This document shows, one piece after another, positions 23,091 to 30,182 of a stretch of DNA of 64,000 bases. A model generated the notes under the pieces. That model worked only from the letters and a program-made list of their open reading frames with translations, had not been told where the DNA came from and did not search any database. How positions within the stretch are numbered: position 1 is the first letter of the stretch; every line of letters begins with the position of its first letter. Position numbers and translations under genes: made by a program. Source of the stretch: Trebonia sp963795335 (GTDB taxonomy: Bacteria; Actinomycetota; Actinomycetes; Streptosporangiales; Streptosporangiaceae); the NCBI GenBank assembly GCA_963795335.1, contig CAWCHI010000006.1, positions 248,001 to 312,000 of the forward strand, written 5' to 3'.

Positions 23091-23168
23091 TAGATGGCGG
23101 CCTCTATCCCATTGAGGTACCGGCCCACGTGTGGACCGGACGGGACTCGAACCCGCAACTTCCGCCCG
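23091..23168 (-). tRNA. circularly permuted tRNA, anticodon CUA with alanine identity pair
   Basis: Read on the minus strand, the 3' half comes first: CG, GGCGG, AAGTT, T arm GCGGG-TTCGAGT-CCCGT, acceptor CCGGTCC, A73. Then five bases (CACGT), then the 5' half: acceptor GGGCCGG, U8 A9, D arm CCTC-AATGGGATA-GAGG, CCGCC, ATCTA. Joining the outer ends gives a 73-nt cloverleaf with all stems paired and a 7-base loop ATCTACG, so U33 and anticodon CUA (amber). The acceptor has G3:U70 and A73, the AlaRS identity elements, as in both neighbouring tRNA-Ala genes. The segment exactly fills the gap between mature tRNA-Ala(TGC) and tRNA-Pro(CGG). C at 37 is unusual. Joining of the ends is inferred. Confidence 0.75.
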
Positions 23169-23239
23169 TGGAGAAGCGGGGAATCGAACCCCGTCAGCAA
23201 CGCTTGCAAGGCGCGCTCGGTACCGTACCTGTCATCCCC
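23169..23239 (-). tRNA. tRNA-Ala(TGC)
   Basis: Acceptor GGGGATG/CTTCTCC with G3:U70 and A73 (one U-U mismatch), anticodon loop CTTGCAA, T arm CGGGG-TTCGATT-CCCCG. D arm is compact (GGTA-CGG-TACC). Confidence 0.87.
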
Positions 23240-23240
23240 A

Positions 23241-23358
23241 TCGTCCCGGGGTCGGCCGGTGGTAAGCCGGCCTCGCCCGGTGAGCTGGGTGACCTCCAGA
23301 CGGTTACCAGCCGTCTGGTCACTACCCAGCACCCGTAGCTACCACTTTGCACGGGACG
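23241..23358 (-). ncRNA. structured tRNA-like element with two complementary hairpin loops
   Basis: 118-nt segment closed by a 7-bp acceptor-like stem CGTCCCG/CGGGACG followed by A, spaced one base from tRNA-Ala(TGC). Inside are two hairpins: an 8-bp stem CCAGACGG/CCGTCTGG with loop CTGGTAA, extended by GTGA/TCAC and GCTGG/CCAGC, and a 6-bp stem GGCCGG/CCGGCC with loop CTTACCA, extended by CCGGG/CCCGG. The loops share six complementary bases (TGGTAA and TTACCA), so a kissing interaction is possible. No D, anticodon or T arm of normal spacing. Not a family I recognise. Confidence 0.5.
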
Positions 23359-23367
23359 CGGTACAGG

Positions 23368-23442
23368 TGGAGCCTGCCGGGATCGAACCGGCGGCCTCGT
23401 CCATGCCGTGGACGCGCTCTACCAAATCTGAGCTAAGGCCCC
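23368..23442 (-). tRNA. tRNA-Ala(GGC)
   Basis: Acceptor GGGGCCT/AGGCTCC with G3:U70, A73. Anticodon stem CGTCC/GGACG with loop ACGGCAT (GGC; position 33 is C). T arm GCCGG-TTCGATC-CCGGC. Confidence 0.88.
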
Positions 23443-23443
23443 A

Positions 23444-23508
23444 TGTGGTGCGGCGCCCGGTACAGGGTGATCCCCGGGGGTAGCTGCCCTATCTTCCGCC
23501 GCACCACA
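23444..23508. other. 65-nt element with 12-bp terminal inverted repeat
   Basis: tgtggtgcggcg (23444-23455) pairs perfectly with cgccgcaccaca (23497-23508); the 41 bases between include CCCCGGGG and AGGG/CCCT. Same size and design as 22322-22385 but unrelated sequence. It starts two bases upstream of tRNA-Ala(GGC). Confidence 0.6.
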
Positions 23509-23513
23509 GTTTT

Positions 23514-23535
23514 GCGGCAGGATGGCGCCTGCCGC
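23514..23535. other. 8-bp hairpin in the array spacer
   Basis: GCGGCAGG-ATGGCG-CCTGCCGC perfect stem with a six-base loop, between the 65-nt element and tRNA-Trp. A second small palindrome (cccc-atcat-gggg) lies near 23569-23581. Role unknown. Confidence 0.5.
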
Positions 23536-23586
23536 TGATGCTCACGCTATGGACCTGTCAATTAACAACCCCATCATGGGGGTACG

Positions 23587-23658
23587 CACGGATCGCAGGA
23601 GTCGAACCCGCATTCCGCCCGGGTTGGAGCCGGGCCGCCCATCCGCTGGCTGATCCGT
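23587..23658 (-). tRNA. tRNA-Trp(CCA)
   Basis: First gene of the array in transcription order. Perfect acceptor ACGGATC/GATCCGT (A1-U72), G73 as in Trp, anticodon arm CCCGG-CTCCAAC-CCGGG, T loop TTCGACT. Confidence 0.9.
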
Positions 23659-23669
23659 ATGAAAATGAA

Positions 23670-23703
23670 GAACCGCCCGTCAGGTTTTCCCTGAGGGCGG
23701 TTC
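23670..23703. terminator. stem-loop just upstream of the array
   Basis: gaaccgccc (23670-23678) pairs with gggcggttc (23695-23703), with inner cagg/cctg. On the minus strand it is followed by TTCATTTTC and then by tRNA-Trp. It looks like a terminator or leader hairpin ahead of the array. Confidence 0.5.
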
Positions 23704-23816
23704 CCGTCGCGGAACAGTTTCGTTCCTACCCGGGAACCACCTCACTGGGCATGGCGATCTGCCAGGACGACGGGTAACCGTGCCCTAGCGTTTCGCAATT
23801 CTGCCTGAACGTCATG

Positions 23817-23822
23817 TGTCAA
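23817..23822 (-). promoter_or_regulatory. possible -35 box (TTGACA) for the tRNA array
   Basis: TTGACA on the minus strand, about 160 bp upstream of tRNA-Trp in a 276-bp gene-free stretch (23659-23934). No good -10 hexamer lies at 16-19 bp, so this is only a candidate. Confidence 0.25.
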
Positions 23823-23934
23823 TAGTAAGCCGAGGAATTGGCAGAACGCAACGCATTTACGCGCGGCCCGCCCGATGTGTCTGCCTCCCCAGGGGGCGCC
23901 GCCTGGTCCCGGCAGCGATCCGCGATAATGGGCC

Positions 23935-24534
23935 ATGCCCTACGAACGGGACGTGCGGGCCTTCGACGAGCGCGCGGGCGGCTACGACGACGGCGTCCTC
24001 GGCCGGCTGCACCATGAGATCGCCGGCCGGGTGGCTGGCCTCGCGCTGGGCGCTGGCCCGGCCCCGGCCCGGGTCCTCGACGTTGGGGCGGGGACCGGGT
24101 ACCTGCTCGGGCTCCTCGCGGCCCGGCTGCCCGCGGCCACGGAGCTGACCGGCGTCGACGCGGCTGAAGGGATGGTCGCGGCCGCCCGTGAGCGGGCGGC
24201 CGACGCCCGGCTGCGCTTCGTGCCCGGGACGGCCGAGCGGCTGCCGGCCGCCGACGGGCACTACGACCTGGTGGTGAGCACGACCTCGTTCGACCACTGG
24301 GCCGACCAGGGGGCCGGGCTGGCCGAGTGCGCCCGGGTGCTGGCGCCCGGCGGGCGCCTGGTGCTGGCGGACCAGTTCTCGCTCCTGCTGTGGCCCACCC
24401 TGCTCGCTGGGCGGCGCGGCAAGGCCAGGACCAGGGGCCGGGCGACCCGGCGGGTGGCCGCGGCCGGGTTCCGGGACCTCCGCTGGCACCGGCTGCACGC
24501 GGTCATCATCCAGGCGGTCACCGCCATCCGCTGA
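23935..24534 (+). CDS. class I SAM-dependent methyltransferase
   Basis: 199 residues. Motif I VLDVGAGTGYLLGLLAA (about residue 47) binds S-adenosylmethionine; GVDAAEGMVAAARERA is motif II and ERLPAADGHYDLVVSTTSFDHW is the post-II acidic region, followed by LAPGGRLVLADQF. This is the UbiE/Methyltransf_11 type. Substrate unknown. Stand-alone gene upstream of and divergent from the array. Confidence 0.85.
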   Translation: MPYERDVRAFDERAGGYDDGVLGRLHHEIAGRVAGLALGAGPAPARVLDVGAGTGYLLGLLAARLPAATELTGVDAAEGMVAAARERAADARLRFVPGTAERLPAADGHYDLVVSTTSFDHWADQGAGLAECARVLAPGGRLVLADQFSLLLWPTLLAGRRGKARTRGRATRRVAAAGFRDLRWHRLHAVIIQAVTAIR

Positions 24535-24547
24535 CCGGGCGGACGGC

Positions 24548-25123
24548 TCAGGCGCGGCGCTCGCGGAACGCGGCCGCCTTGACCCGGTTCTGGCACGCGG
24601 TGGAGCAGAATCGCCTGCTGCCGTTGCGTGAGGTGTCGACGTACACCCGGTCGCACCGGGGCGCGGTGCAGACGCCGAGGCGCTCCGCGTACTCACTGCC
24701 GACCGCGATGGCGAGGCCGGTGGCGCAGCCTGCGGCCCAGCCGTCCGCCGCCCCGGCCTGCCCCGCGGCGTGGAAGTGCACGTGCCATGGCTCGCCGTCG
24801 TGCCGTTCCAGCACCGGATGGGCGCCGGTGCCCCGCAGCAGCTCGTTGACCCGACCGGCGGCGGCGTCGAGGTCCCCCGCCGCGACCGCGGCGAACACCG
24901 CACGCAGGGCCAGCGCCACGGCCGCGAAGCCGGCCGCGGCGGCTGGCTCGGCCCCGGCCAGGCCGCGTCCGCCGCGCTTTTTGAGCAGCGCGTCGAGCTG
25001 GGTCAGCCCGTCCGGTCCGGATGGGGGCTGGTAGGGCAGGCCCCGCCGCTCCCCCGCCGTAAGCAGGTTGACGAGGTCGACCGCGACGGCGACAACCACA
25101 TCCGTGTGACTGTTGAAGTTCAC
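24548..25123 (-). CDS. CGNR zinc finger protein with ABATE domain
   Basis: 191 residues. The N-terminus (DLVNLLTAGERRGLPY...) fits the ABATE stress-related domain, and the C-terminus CTAPRCDRVYVDTSRNGSRR followed by FCSTACQNRVKAAAFRERR is a CGNR zinc finger with its four Cys. Such proteins are putative transcription regulators in actinobacteria. It is divergent from the methyltransferase at 25217, which it may control (inference). Confidence 0.85.
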   Translation of the reverse strand: MNFNSHTDVVVAVAVDLVNLLTAGERRGLPYQPPSGPDGLTQLDALLKKRGGRGLAGAEPAAAAGFAAVALALRAVFAAVAAGDLDAAAGRVNELLRGTGAHPVLERHDGEPWHVHFHAAGQAGAADGWAAGCATGLAIAVGSEYAERLGVCTAPRCDRVYVDTSRNGSRRFCSTACQNRVKAAAFRERRA

Positions 25124-25189
25124 TTGACCAGTTACTCTTCCGGCTCTAGCTTGGTCGGTGTCACTGACAAATGAAGTTTAACCAGTCAC
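25115..25189. promoter_or_regulatory. repeated motif in the CGNR/methyltransferase divergent promoter
   Basis: gaagttcacttgaccagtta (25115-25134) and gaagtttaaccagtcac (25173-25189) are similar direct repeats in the 93-bp space between two divergent genes. Possible regulator binding sites. Confidence 0.3.
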
Positions 25190-25216
25190 AAGCATGTCGT
25201 GACAGAAGGAGTTCCC

Positions 25217-26023
25217 ATGTCACAGCGCACCGAACTCGACCCGGACACCGCCCGCGGCTGGATCGAGCGCTGGGAGCGCCAGCAGGAGGTCTACATTCCG
25301 GGCCGGGAGGAACGGTTCGCCGCGATGATCGACGCGGTGGAGGCCGGCACGGGACGGCCCGACCCGTTCGTCCTCGATCTCGGGGCCGGCCCCGGGTCAC
25401 TCGCCGTGCGACTGCTCGGCCGGCTGCCGGCGGCGACCGTCATCGCGGCCGACGCCGACCCGGTGACCGCGGCCCTGGGGCGGGCCGCCTACTCCGGCCA
25501 CCCCGGGCTGCGCTTCGCCGACGTCGACCTGCGCACGCCCGGCTGGCCCGCGCGGCTCGGCCTGGCAGACGGGCAGCAACTCGACGCGGTAGTTTCCACC
25601 ACGGCCCTGCACTGGCTGAGCGGACCCGAGCTGACCGCCCTGTACCAGGCGCTGGCGGAACTGCTGCGGCCCGGCGGCCTCTTCCTCGACGGTGACCACC
25701 TGCGGCTGAACGACGCCGCGAGCCCGGTCCTGGCCGGGCTCGAGCGGGAACTGGAGGAACGGGAGGCGCGCCGCCGCTCTCCCCACGGTCACGACGGCCA
25801 GGCCGAGAACTGGGAGCAGTGGTGGCAGGCGATCGCGGCGGAGGACGCCCTGGCGGCGGCGGTCGCCGAGCGGGGCACCCGGCGGCTTGGTGGCTCCGAC
25901 CACGCCACCGCCGCCGGCGTCCGGCTCGAGACGCACGTCGGCGCGCTCCGGGCGGCGGGTTTCGCCGAGGTCGGGACCCTGTGGCAGCTCGGCGCCAGCC
26001 GGGTGCTCAGCGCGGTCAGGTAA
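25217..26023 (+). CDS. class I SAM-dependent methyltransferase
   Basis: 268 residues from ATG 25217, preceded by AAGGAG at a suitable distance. Motif I VLDLGAGPGSLAVRLL, motif II IAADADPVTAALGRAA, and the post-II segment QLDAVVSTTALHWLSG, then LLRPGGLFLDGDHL. Similar to trans-aconitate-type small-molecule methyltransferases. Divergent from the CGNR gene. Substrate not predictable. Confidence 0.85.
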   Translation: MSQRTELDPDTARGWIERWERQQEVYIPGREERFAAMIDAVEAGTGRPDPFVLDLGAGPGSLAVRLLGRLPAATVIAADADPVTAALGRAAYSGHPGLRFADVDLRTPGWPARLGLADGQQLDAVVSTTALHWLSGPELTALYQALAELLRPGGLFLDGDHLRLNDAASPVLAGLERELEEREARRRSPHGHDGQAENWEQWWQAIAAEDALAAAVAERGTRRLGGSDHATAAGVRLETHVGALRAAGFAEVGTLWQLGASRVLSAVR

Positions 26024-26041
26024 CGCGGCCGGGTCGCGGGC

Positions 26042-26072
26042 CGGGCCTTCCGGGCCTTCCGGGCCTTCCGGG
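26042..26072. repeat. 10-bp tandem repeat
   Basis: Three copies of cgggccttc-c in the spacer after the methyltransferase stop. Confidence 0.7.
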
Positions 26073-26125
26073 GCCCGGGCCAGCGGCTGGGGTAGCGCCA
26101 GGCAGGCGCAGCGACCCGCCTGCGA

Positions 26126-26536
26126 TCAGCCGCCGAGCTGGTACTCCAGCCACATGCGGTGAGTGCCGTCCGGGTCGATCTCCAGGCCGCCCGTGCCGGT
26201 CAGCCCGGCCAGCTGGCCGGTGCCGCTGGCGGGGACGATGGCGAAGTACTCGCCCGCCCGGTCGGCCCCGGAGGTGGAGGCCGAGTGGACGAAGTTGAAC
26301 GCGCCCGCCCGGCCGTCGACCGAGCCCTCGAACGACTCCATCGCCACGTAGGTCCCGACCCCCGTGGCCTGGTCGAAGGCCGAGGTGAAGACGGTGGCCG
26401 AGCGCCCGGCGATGTCTCCCTCGTACGCCTTCTCCATCGTCGCGACCCCGACCGGCAGAGCGGTGCTGATGGCCGGGACGGGCGTGACGTCCGCCGGGGT
26501 AAACGCCTTGACGCTGAACGTTCCGCTGGTTCGCAT
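26126..26536 (-). CDS. DUF3224-family protein
   Basis: 136 residues with the layout of DUF3224 proteins: MEKAYEGDIAGRSATVFTSAF, GTYVAMESFEGSVDGRAGAFNF, and GTGQLAGLTGTGGLEIDPDG followed by HRMWLEYQL. This is an allene-oxide-cyclase-like small barrel fold found widely in actinobacteria. Function unknown. Confidence 0.85.
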   Translation of the reverse strand: MRTSGTFSVKAFTPADVTPVPAISTALPVGVATMEKAYEGDIAGRSATVFTSAFDQATGVGTYVAMESFEGSVDGRAGAFNFVHSASTSGADRAGEYFAIVPASGTGQLAGLTGTGGLEIDPDGTHRMWLEYQLGG

Positions 26537-26593
26537 GGGCCACGAGCCTACCGACCGGTCCGCCGCTGGGGCGATGATCCCCGGCTTTGTCGG

Positions 26594-27363
26594 CTAGGGG
26601 ATGCGGGCCACGCCGACGATCGACTGGCCCGGGCGCGGCGGCAGCGCCCCCGGGTCGGTGTCCGGGTGCCAGAGGCGGGCGTCGATGATGCCCGGGTCCA
26701 CCAGCGGCAGCGAGCCGAAGAAGGTGGTGAAGTCGGCCACCGAGTGGTTGTAGGCCCGGTTGCCGCCGGAGGAGTAGGCCCCGAAGCCGCGCTCGCCCAT
26801 CTCCCCGTCGGCCCGGCCGGCCGAAAGCACCAGGAAGCTGCCGGGGGCGAGGGCGGCGACGTACCCGGCCACCAGCTCCCGCGCGTCCTGCGGGGGAAGA
26901 AGTGCAGCAGCGCCCCCATCAGCAAGAAGGCCGGCTGCGAGAGGTCGATCCCGGCCCCCACGGCGTCCAGGATCGTGGCGGTGTCCCGCACGTCGCCCTC
27001 GACCACCGTCACGCCCGGGTTGCCGTGCGCCGCCAGGGCCCGCAGGTGGGCCAGCACCACCGCGTCGTTGTCGACGTAAGCGACCCGCGGGCCGGTGATG
27101 ACGCGGCGGGCGCTGCTGAGCGTGTTCGGCTCGGTCGGCATCCCGCAGCCCAGGTCGACGAACTGGGTGATCCCCTGGGCGGCGCCCCAGCGGGTGGCCC
27201 GGGCCAGGAACTGGCGGTTCTCCCGCATCACGGCGGCCGAGTCGGGCGCGACGGCGAGCAGCTTGGCCGCGACCTGCCGGTCGACCGCGAAATTGTCCTT
27301 GCCGTCGAGCAGGAAGTCGTAGACCCGGGCGATAGACGGCGTACTGGGATCAAAGTCGGGCAC
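26594..27363 (-). pseudogene. DUF574-type SAM-dependent methyltransferase, frameshifted
   Basis: Methyltransf_19/DUF574 protein of streptomycete type. The N-terminal part (PSIARVYDFLLDGKDNFAVDR, FVDLGCGMPTEPNTL, VAYVDNDAVVLAH) reads in one frame to FLLMGALLHFFP. The C-terminal part (AGYVAALAPGSFLVLSAGR to VGVARIP) is in another. The break is at the run of five G (plus strand 26890-26894); a sixth base would restore FFPPQDARELVAGYV. Start is GTG 27363 or ATG 27414. Run-length sequencing error or a real loss; both possible. Confidence 0.8.
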
Positions 27364-27450
27364 GCCAAGATGGTAGCGTGCGACCGGGTCAAGATCCCTG
27401 AGAGAGGCGATCATCCCCAGGAAAGCCATTGTTCCCAGAAAGGGAGTGCC

Positions 27451-28068
27451 ATGCTGCGGGTGGGGCTGACGGGCGGCATCGGGTCGGGTAAGAGCGCGGT
27501 GGCGGCGCGACTGGCGGCCCTCGGAGCGATCGTCCTCGACGGGGACATAGCCGCCCGCGCGGTCGTCGAGCCGGGCACCCCCGGGCTCGCGCGGATCGGG
27601 GAGACCTTCGGGGCCGGGGTGATCCGCGCGGACGGGTCGCTCGACCGGGCCGCGCTGGCCGGCATCGTGTTCCACGACGAGGCCGCCCGGCTGAAGCTCA
27701 ACGACATCACCCACCCGCTGATCTGGCAGCATATGGACGCGGACGAGCAGGCGATCGTGGCCGAGCGCGGGCCCGACCTGATCGTCGTGCACGACGTGCC
27801 GCTGCTGGCCGAGGGTCAGCGGGCGAGCGACTTCGACGTCGTCGTGGTGGTCGACGTGCCGACCGAGGTGCAGGTCGAGCGGCTGGCCGGGCGCGGGCTG
27901 CCAGAAGAGCAGGCCCGGGCGCGGATGGCGGCCCAGGCGACCCGGGAGGAACGGCTGGCGATCGCCGACGTCGTCATCGACAATTCCGGCACCATCGGCG
28001 ACCTCGACCGCCGGGTGAGCGAGGTGTGGGCCGACCTGCGGGTGCGGGCGGGCCTGGCCAGCCGGTAA
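27451..28068 (+). CDS. coaE: dephospho-CoA kinase
   Basis: 205 residues from ATG 27451 after GGGAG. P-loop GLTGGIGSGKSAVAARLA at residues 6-23, the LDGDIAARAVVEPGTPGL region where the usual (L/V)DAD reads DGD, and ITHPLIW. Last step of CoA synthesis. Convergent with rpsA, as in many actinobacteria. The C-terminal UPF0157 extension found in some actinobacterial CoaE is absent. Confidence 0.93.
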   Translation: MLRVGLTGGIGSGKSAVAARLAALGAIVLDGDIAARAVVEPGTPGLARIGETFGAGVIRADGSLDRAALAGIVFHDEAARLKLNDITHPLIWQHMDADEQAIVAERGPDLIVVHDVPLLAEGQRASDFDVVVVVDVPTEVQVERLAGRGLPEEQARARMAAQATREERLAIADVVIDNSGTIGDLDRRVSEVWADLRVRAGLASR

Positions 28069-28114
28069 CCAGCCGGCCACCAGGCCCCGCACGGCACCGC
28101 CCCGGAAACGGCAC

Positions 28115-28150
28115 CGCCCCGGCGGCCACGGAGACCGTGGCGCCGGGGCG
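28115..28150. terminator. bidirectional terminator between coaE and rpsA
   Basis: Hairpin of 16 pairs: CGCCCCGGC/GCCGGGGCG then, after one bulged G, GCCACGG/CCGTGGC with loop AGA. It lies between two convergent genes. No U tract on either side. Confidence 0.75.
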
Positions 28151-28184
28151 GGAAGCCGCACCCGTTCGGGTGACTGCGGTTGGG

Positions 28185-29723
28185 TCAGGCTCCGCTCTGG
28201 CCCGACAGCTTGTCGCGCAGGGCGGCCAGGGCCTCGTCGGAGGCCAGGGTGCCCTGCGGGGCCGCGTTGTCGGACGACGACGAGCTGGAGCTGCCGCCGC
28301 GCGGACCGCGCGGAGCGCGCGGCGCGCCGCCGCCCGAACCGCCCGCGATGCTGGCCTCGACCGCCTCTTCGATGCCCTCTTCCTCGGCCTTGGCCCGTGA
28401 GTCCTCGATCTGCTTGCGGTGCGCCTCGAAGCGGGCGCGGGCCTCGGCGTACTGCCGCTCCCACTCCTCGCGCTGGGCGTCGTAACCGGGCAGCCAGTCG
28501 CCGCTTTCGGAGTCGAAGCCCTCGGGGTAGAGGTAGTTGCCCGCCTCGTCGTAGGTCGCGGGCATGCCGTAGAGGGTCGGGTCGAACTCGTCGCCCGCCG
28601 TCTCGCCGGCCGTGCCCTCGTTGGCCTGCTTGAGCGACAGGCTGATCCGGCGCCGTTCCAGGTCGATGTCGATGATCTTGACGAAGATCTCCTCGCCCAC
28701 CTGGACGACCTGCTCCGGGATCTCCACGTGGCGGTCGGCCAGTTCGGAGATGTGCACCAGGCCCTCGATGCCCTCCTCGACCCGGACGAACGCGCCGAAC
28801 GGCACCAGCTTGGTGACCCGGCCGGGGACGACCTGGCCGATCTGGTGGGTGCGGGCGAACTGCTGCCACGGGTCTTCCTGGGTGGACTTGAGCGACAGCG
28901 AGACGCGCTCGCGGTCCATGTCCACGTCGAGAACCTCGACCGTGACCTCCTGGCCAACCTCGACGACCTCACCCGGGTGGTCGATGTGCTTCCAGGACAG
29001 CTCCGACACGTGCACCAGGCCGTCGACGCCGCCGAGGTCGACGAACGCGCCGAAGTTGACGATCGAGCTGACGACGCCCTTGCGGATCTGGCCCTTGCGC
29101 AGGGTGTTGAGGAAGGTGTGACGGACCTCGGACTGGGTCTGCTCGAGCCAGGCCCGGCGGGACAGGACCACGTTGTTGCGGTTCTTGTCCAGCTCAATGA
29201 TCTTGGCTTCGATCTCCTTGCCGACGTACGGCTGCAGGTCCCGCACCCGGCGCATCTCCACCAGCGAGGCGGGCAGGAAGCCGCGCAGGCCGATGTCGAG
29301 GATGAGGCCGCCCTTGACGACCTCGATGACGGTGCCGGTGACGACGCCGTCCTCCTCCTTGATCCGCTCGATGGTGCCCCACGCACGCTCGTACTGCGCC
29401 CGCTTCTTGGACAGGATGAGGCGGCCTTCCTTGTCCTCCTTCTGGAGAACAAGGGCCTCGATCTGCTCGCCGGTCTTCACGACCTCGTGCGGGTCGACGT
29501 CGTGCTTGATCGACAGCTCGCGGGACGGGATCACGCCCTCGGTCTTGTAGCCGATATCGAGCAGAACCTCGTCTCGATCGACCTTGACGACGGTGCCTTC
29601 GACGATGTCGCCGTCGTTGAAATACTTGATGGTCTCGTCGATCGCGGCGAGGAATGCCTCCTCGGACCCGATGTCGTTGACCGCTACTTTAGGGGTCGAG
29701 GTGGCTTGCGTGGTGCTCGTCAT
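28185..29723 (-). CDS. rpsA: 30S ribosomal protein S1
   Basis: 512 residues from ATG 29723 (MTSTTQATSTPKVAVNDIGS). Four S1 RNA-binding repeats are visible, each with a GxxVxGxVxxxxxxGxFVxL-type core: DIVEGTVVKVDRDEVLLDIG, GVVTGTVIEVVKGGLILDIG, RKGVVSSIVNFGAFVDLGG, and GQVVPGRVTKLVPFGAFVRV, giving the short actinobacterial S1. The C-terminus is Ser/Gly/Arg-rich with a run of Ser. Essential for translation initiation on structured mRNA. Confidence 0.95.
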   Translation of the reverse strand: MTSTTQATSTPKVAVNDIGSEEAFLAAIDETIKYFNDGDIVEGTVVKVDRDEVLLDIGYKTEGVIPSRELSIKHDVDPHEVVKTGEQIEALVLQKEDKEGRLILSKKRAQYERAWGTIERIKEEDGVVTGTVIEVVKGGLILDIGLRGFLPASLVEMRRVRDLQPYVGKEIEAKIIELDKNRNNVVLSRRAWLEQTQSEVRHTFLNTLRKGQIRKGVVSSIVNFGAFVDLGGVDGLVHVSELSWKHIDHPGEVVEVGQEVTVEVLDVDMDRERVSLSLKSTQEDPWQQFARTHQIGQVVPGRVTKLVPFGAFVRVEEGIEGLVHISELADRHVEIPEQVVQVGEEIFVKIIDIDLERRRISLSLKQANEGTAGETAGDEFDPTLYGMPATYDEAGNYLYPEGFDSESGDWLPGYDAQREEWERQYAEARARFEAHRKQIEDSRAKAEEEGIEEAVEASIAGGSGGGAPRAPRGPRGGSSSSSSSDNAAPQGTLASDEALAALRDKLSGQSGA

Positions 29724-29929
29724 GAGGTGGTGGGCTCCGGATGCGGACAGGGATGAATATTGCGTTGGGGCGCCGAGGAACTTATGCAGTGAACGCGCGG
29801 GACTTGCCGCTGTCCGAAGACACAGCCGGGTCCCGGCCACGGCACGCCCCGGCGGTCTCACAGCCAGGCGGCCCGTGGAAGCGGGCCGGTGGCGGCAACG
29901 AGACCGCACGAGGACACAGCGCAGAGTTC

Positions 29930-29958
29930 AGGGTATGTAAGTCTCGCTGTGTGGTCAA
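29930..29958 (-). promoter_or_regulatory. promoter for rpsA
   Basis: On the minus strand TTGACC (29953-29958) and TACCCT (29930-29935) are separated by 17 bp, a good actinobacterial housekeeping promoter about 210 bp upstream of the rpsA start. Confidence 0.6.
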
Positions 29959-30182
29959 TTGAACATGGTGACAACTCAGCAACGACCGTAAAATCCTTAG
30001 CCCTGCTTGAGTCAACGCTGAGCGTTGCCTCGCTGTTCCGGCCGTTCGCGAGGGAGCCGGCCGGGTGCGCGGCCGGCGGCGGAGGAGGAGGCGCCAACGC
30101 CCGCTCCCGGAATGTCAGTGGCGCTCGCTAAAGTATTCGTATCGGTAGACATTGACGGCGATCATCCGGACGGAGGGCCGAC
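29959..30182. other. intergenic region between rpsA promoter and HNH gene
   Basis: Divergent regulatory space. The only structure seen is a 7-bp inverted repeat caacgct-g-agcgttg at 30013-30027. No gene evident. Confidence 0.4.

Noticed and set aside
23742..23936. Small minus-strand open frame ahead of the methyltransferase
   Set aside because: Spans the likely promoter region of the array, has no ribosome site or recognisable sequence.
18000..24000. CRISPR array
   Set aside because: The regular spacing in this region comes from tRNA T arms (tcgaa words), not from identical direct repeats with spacers.
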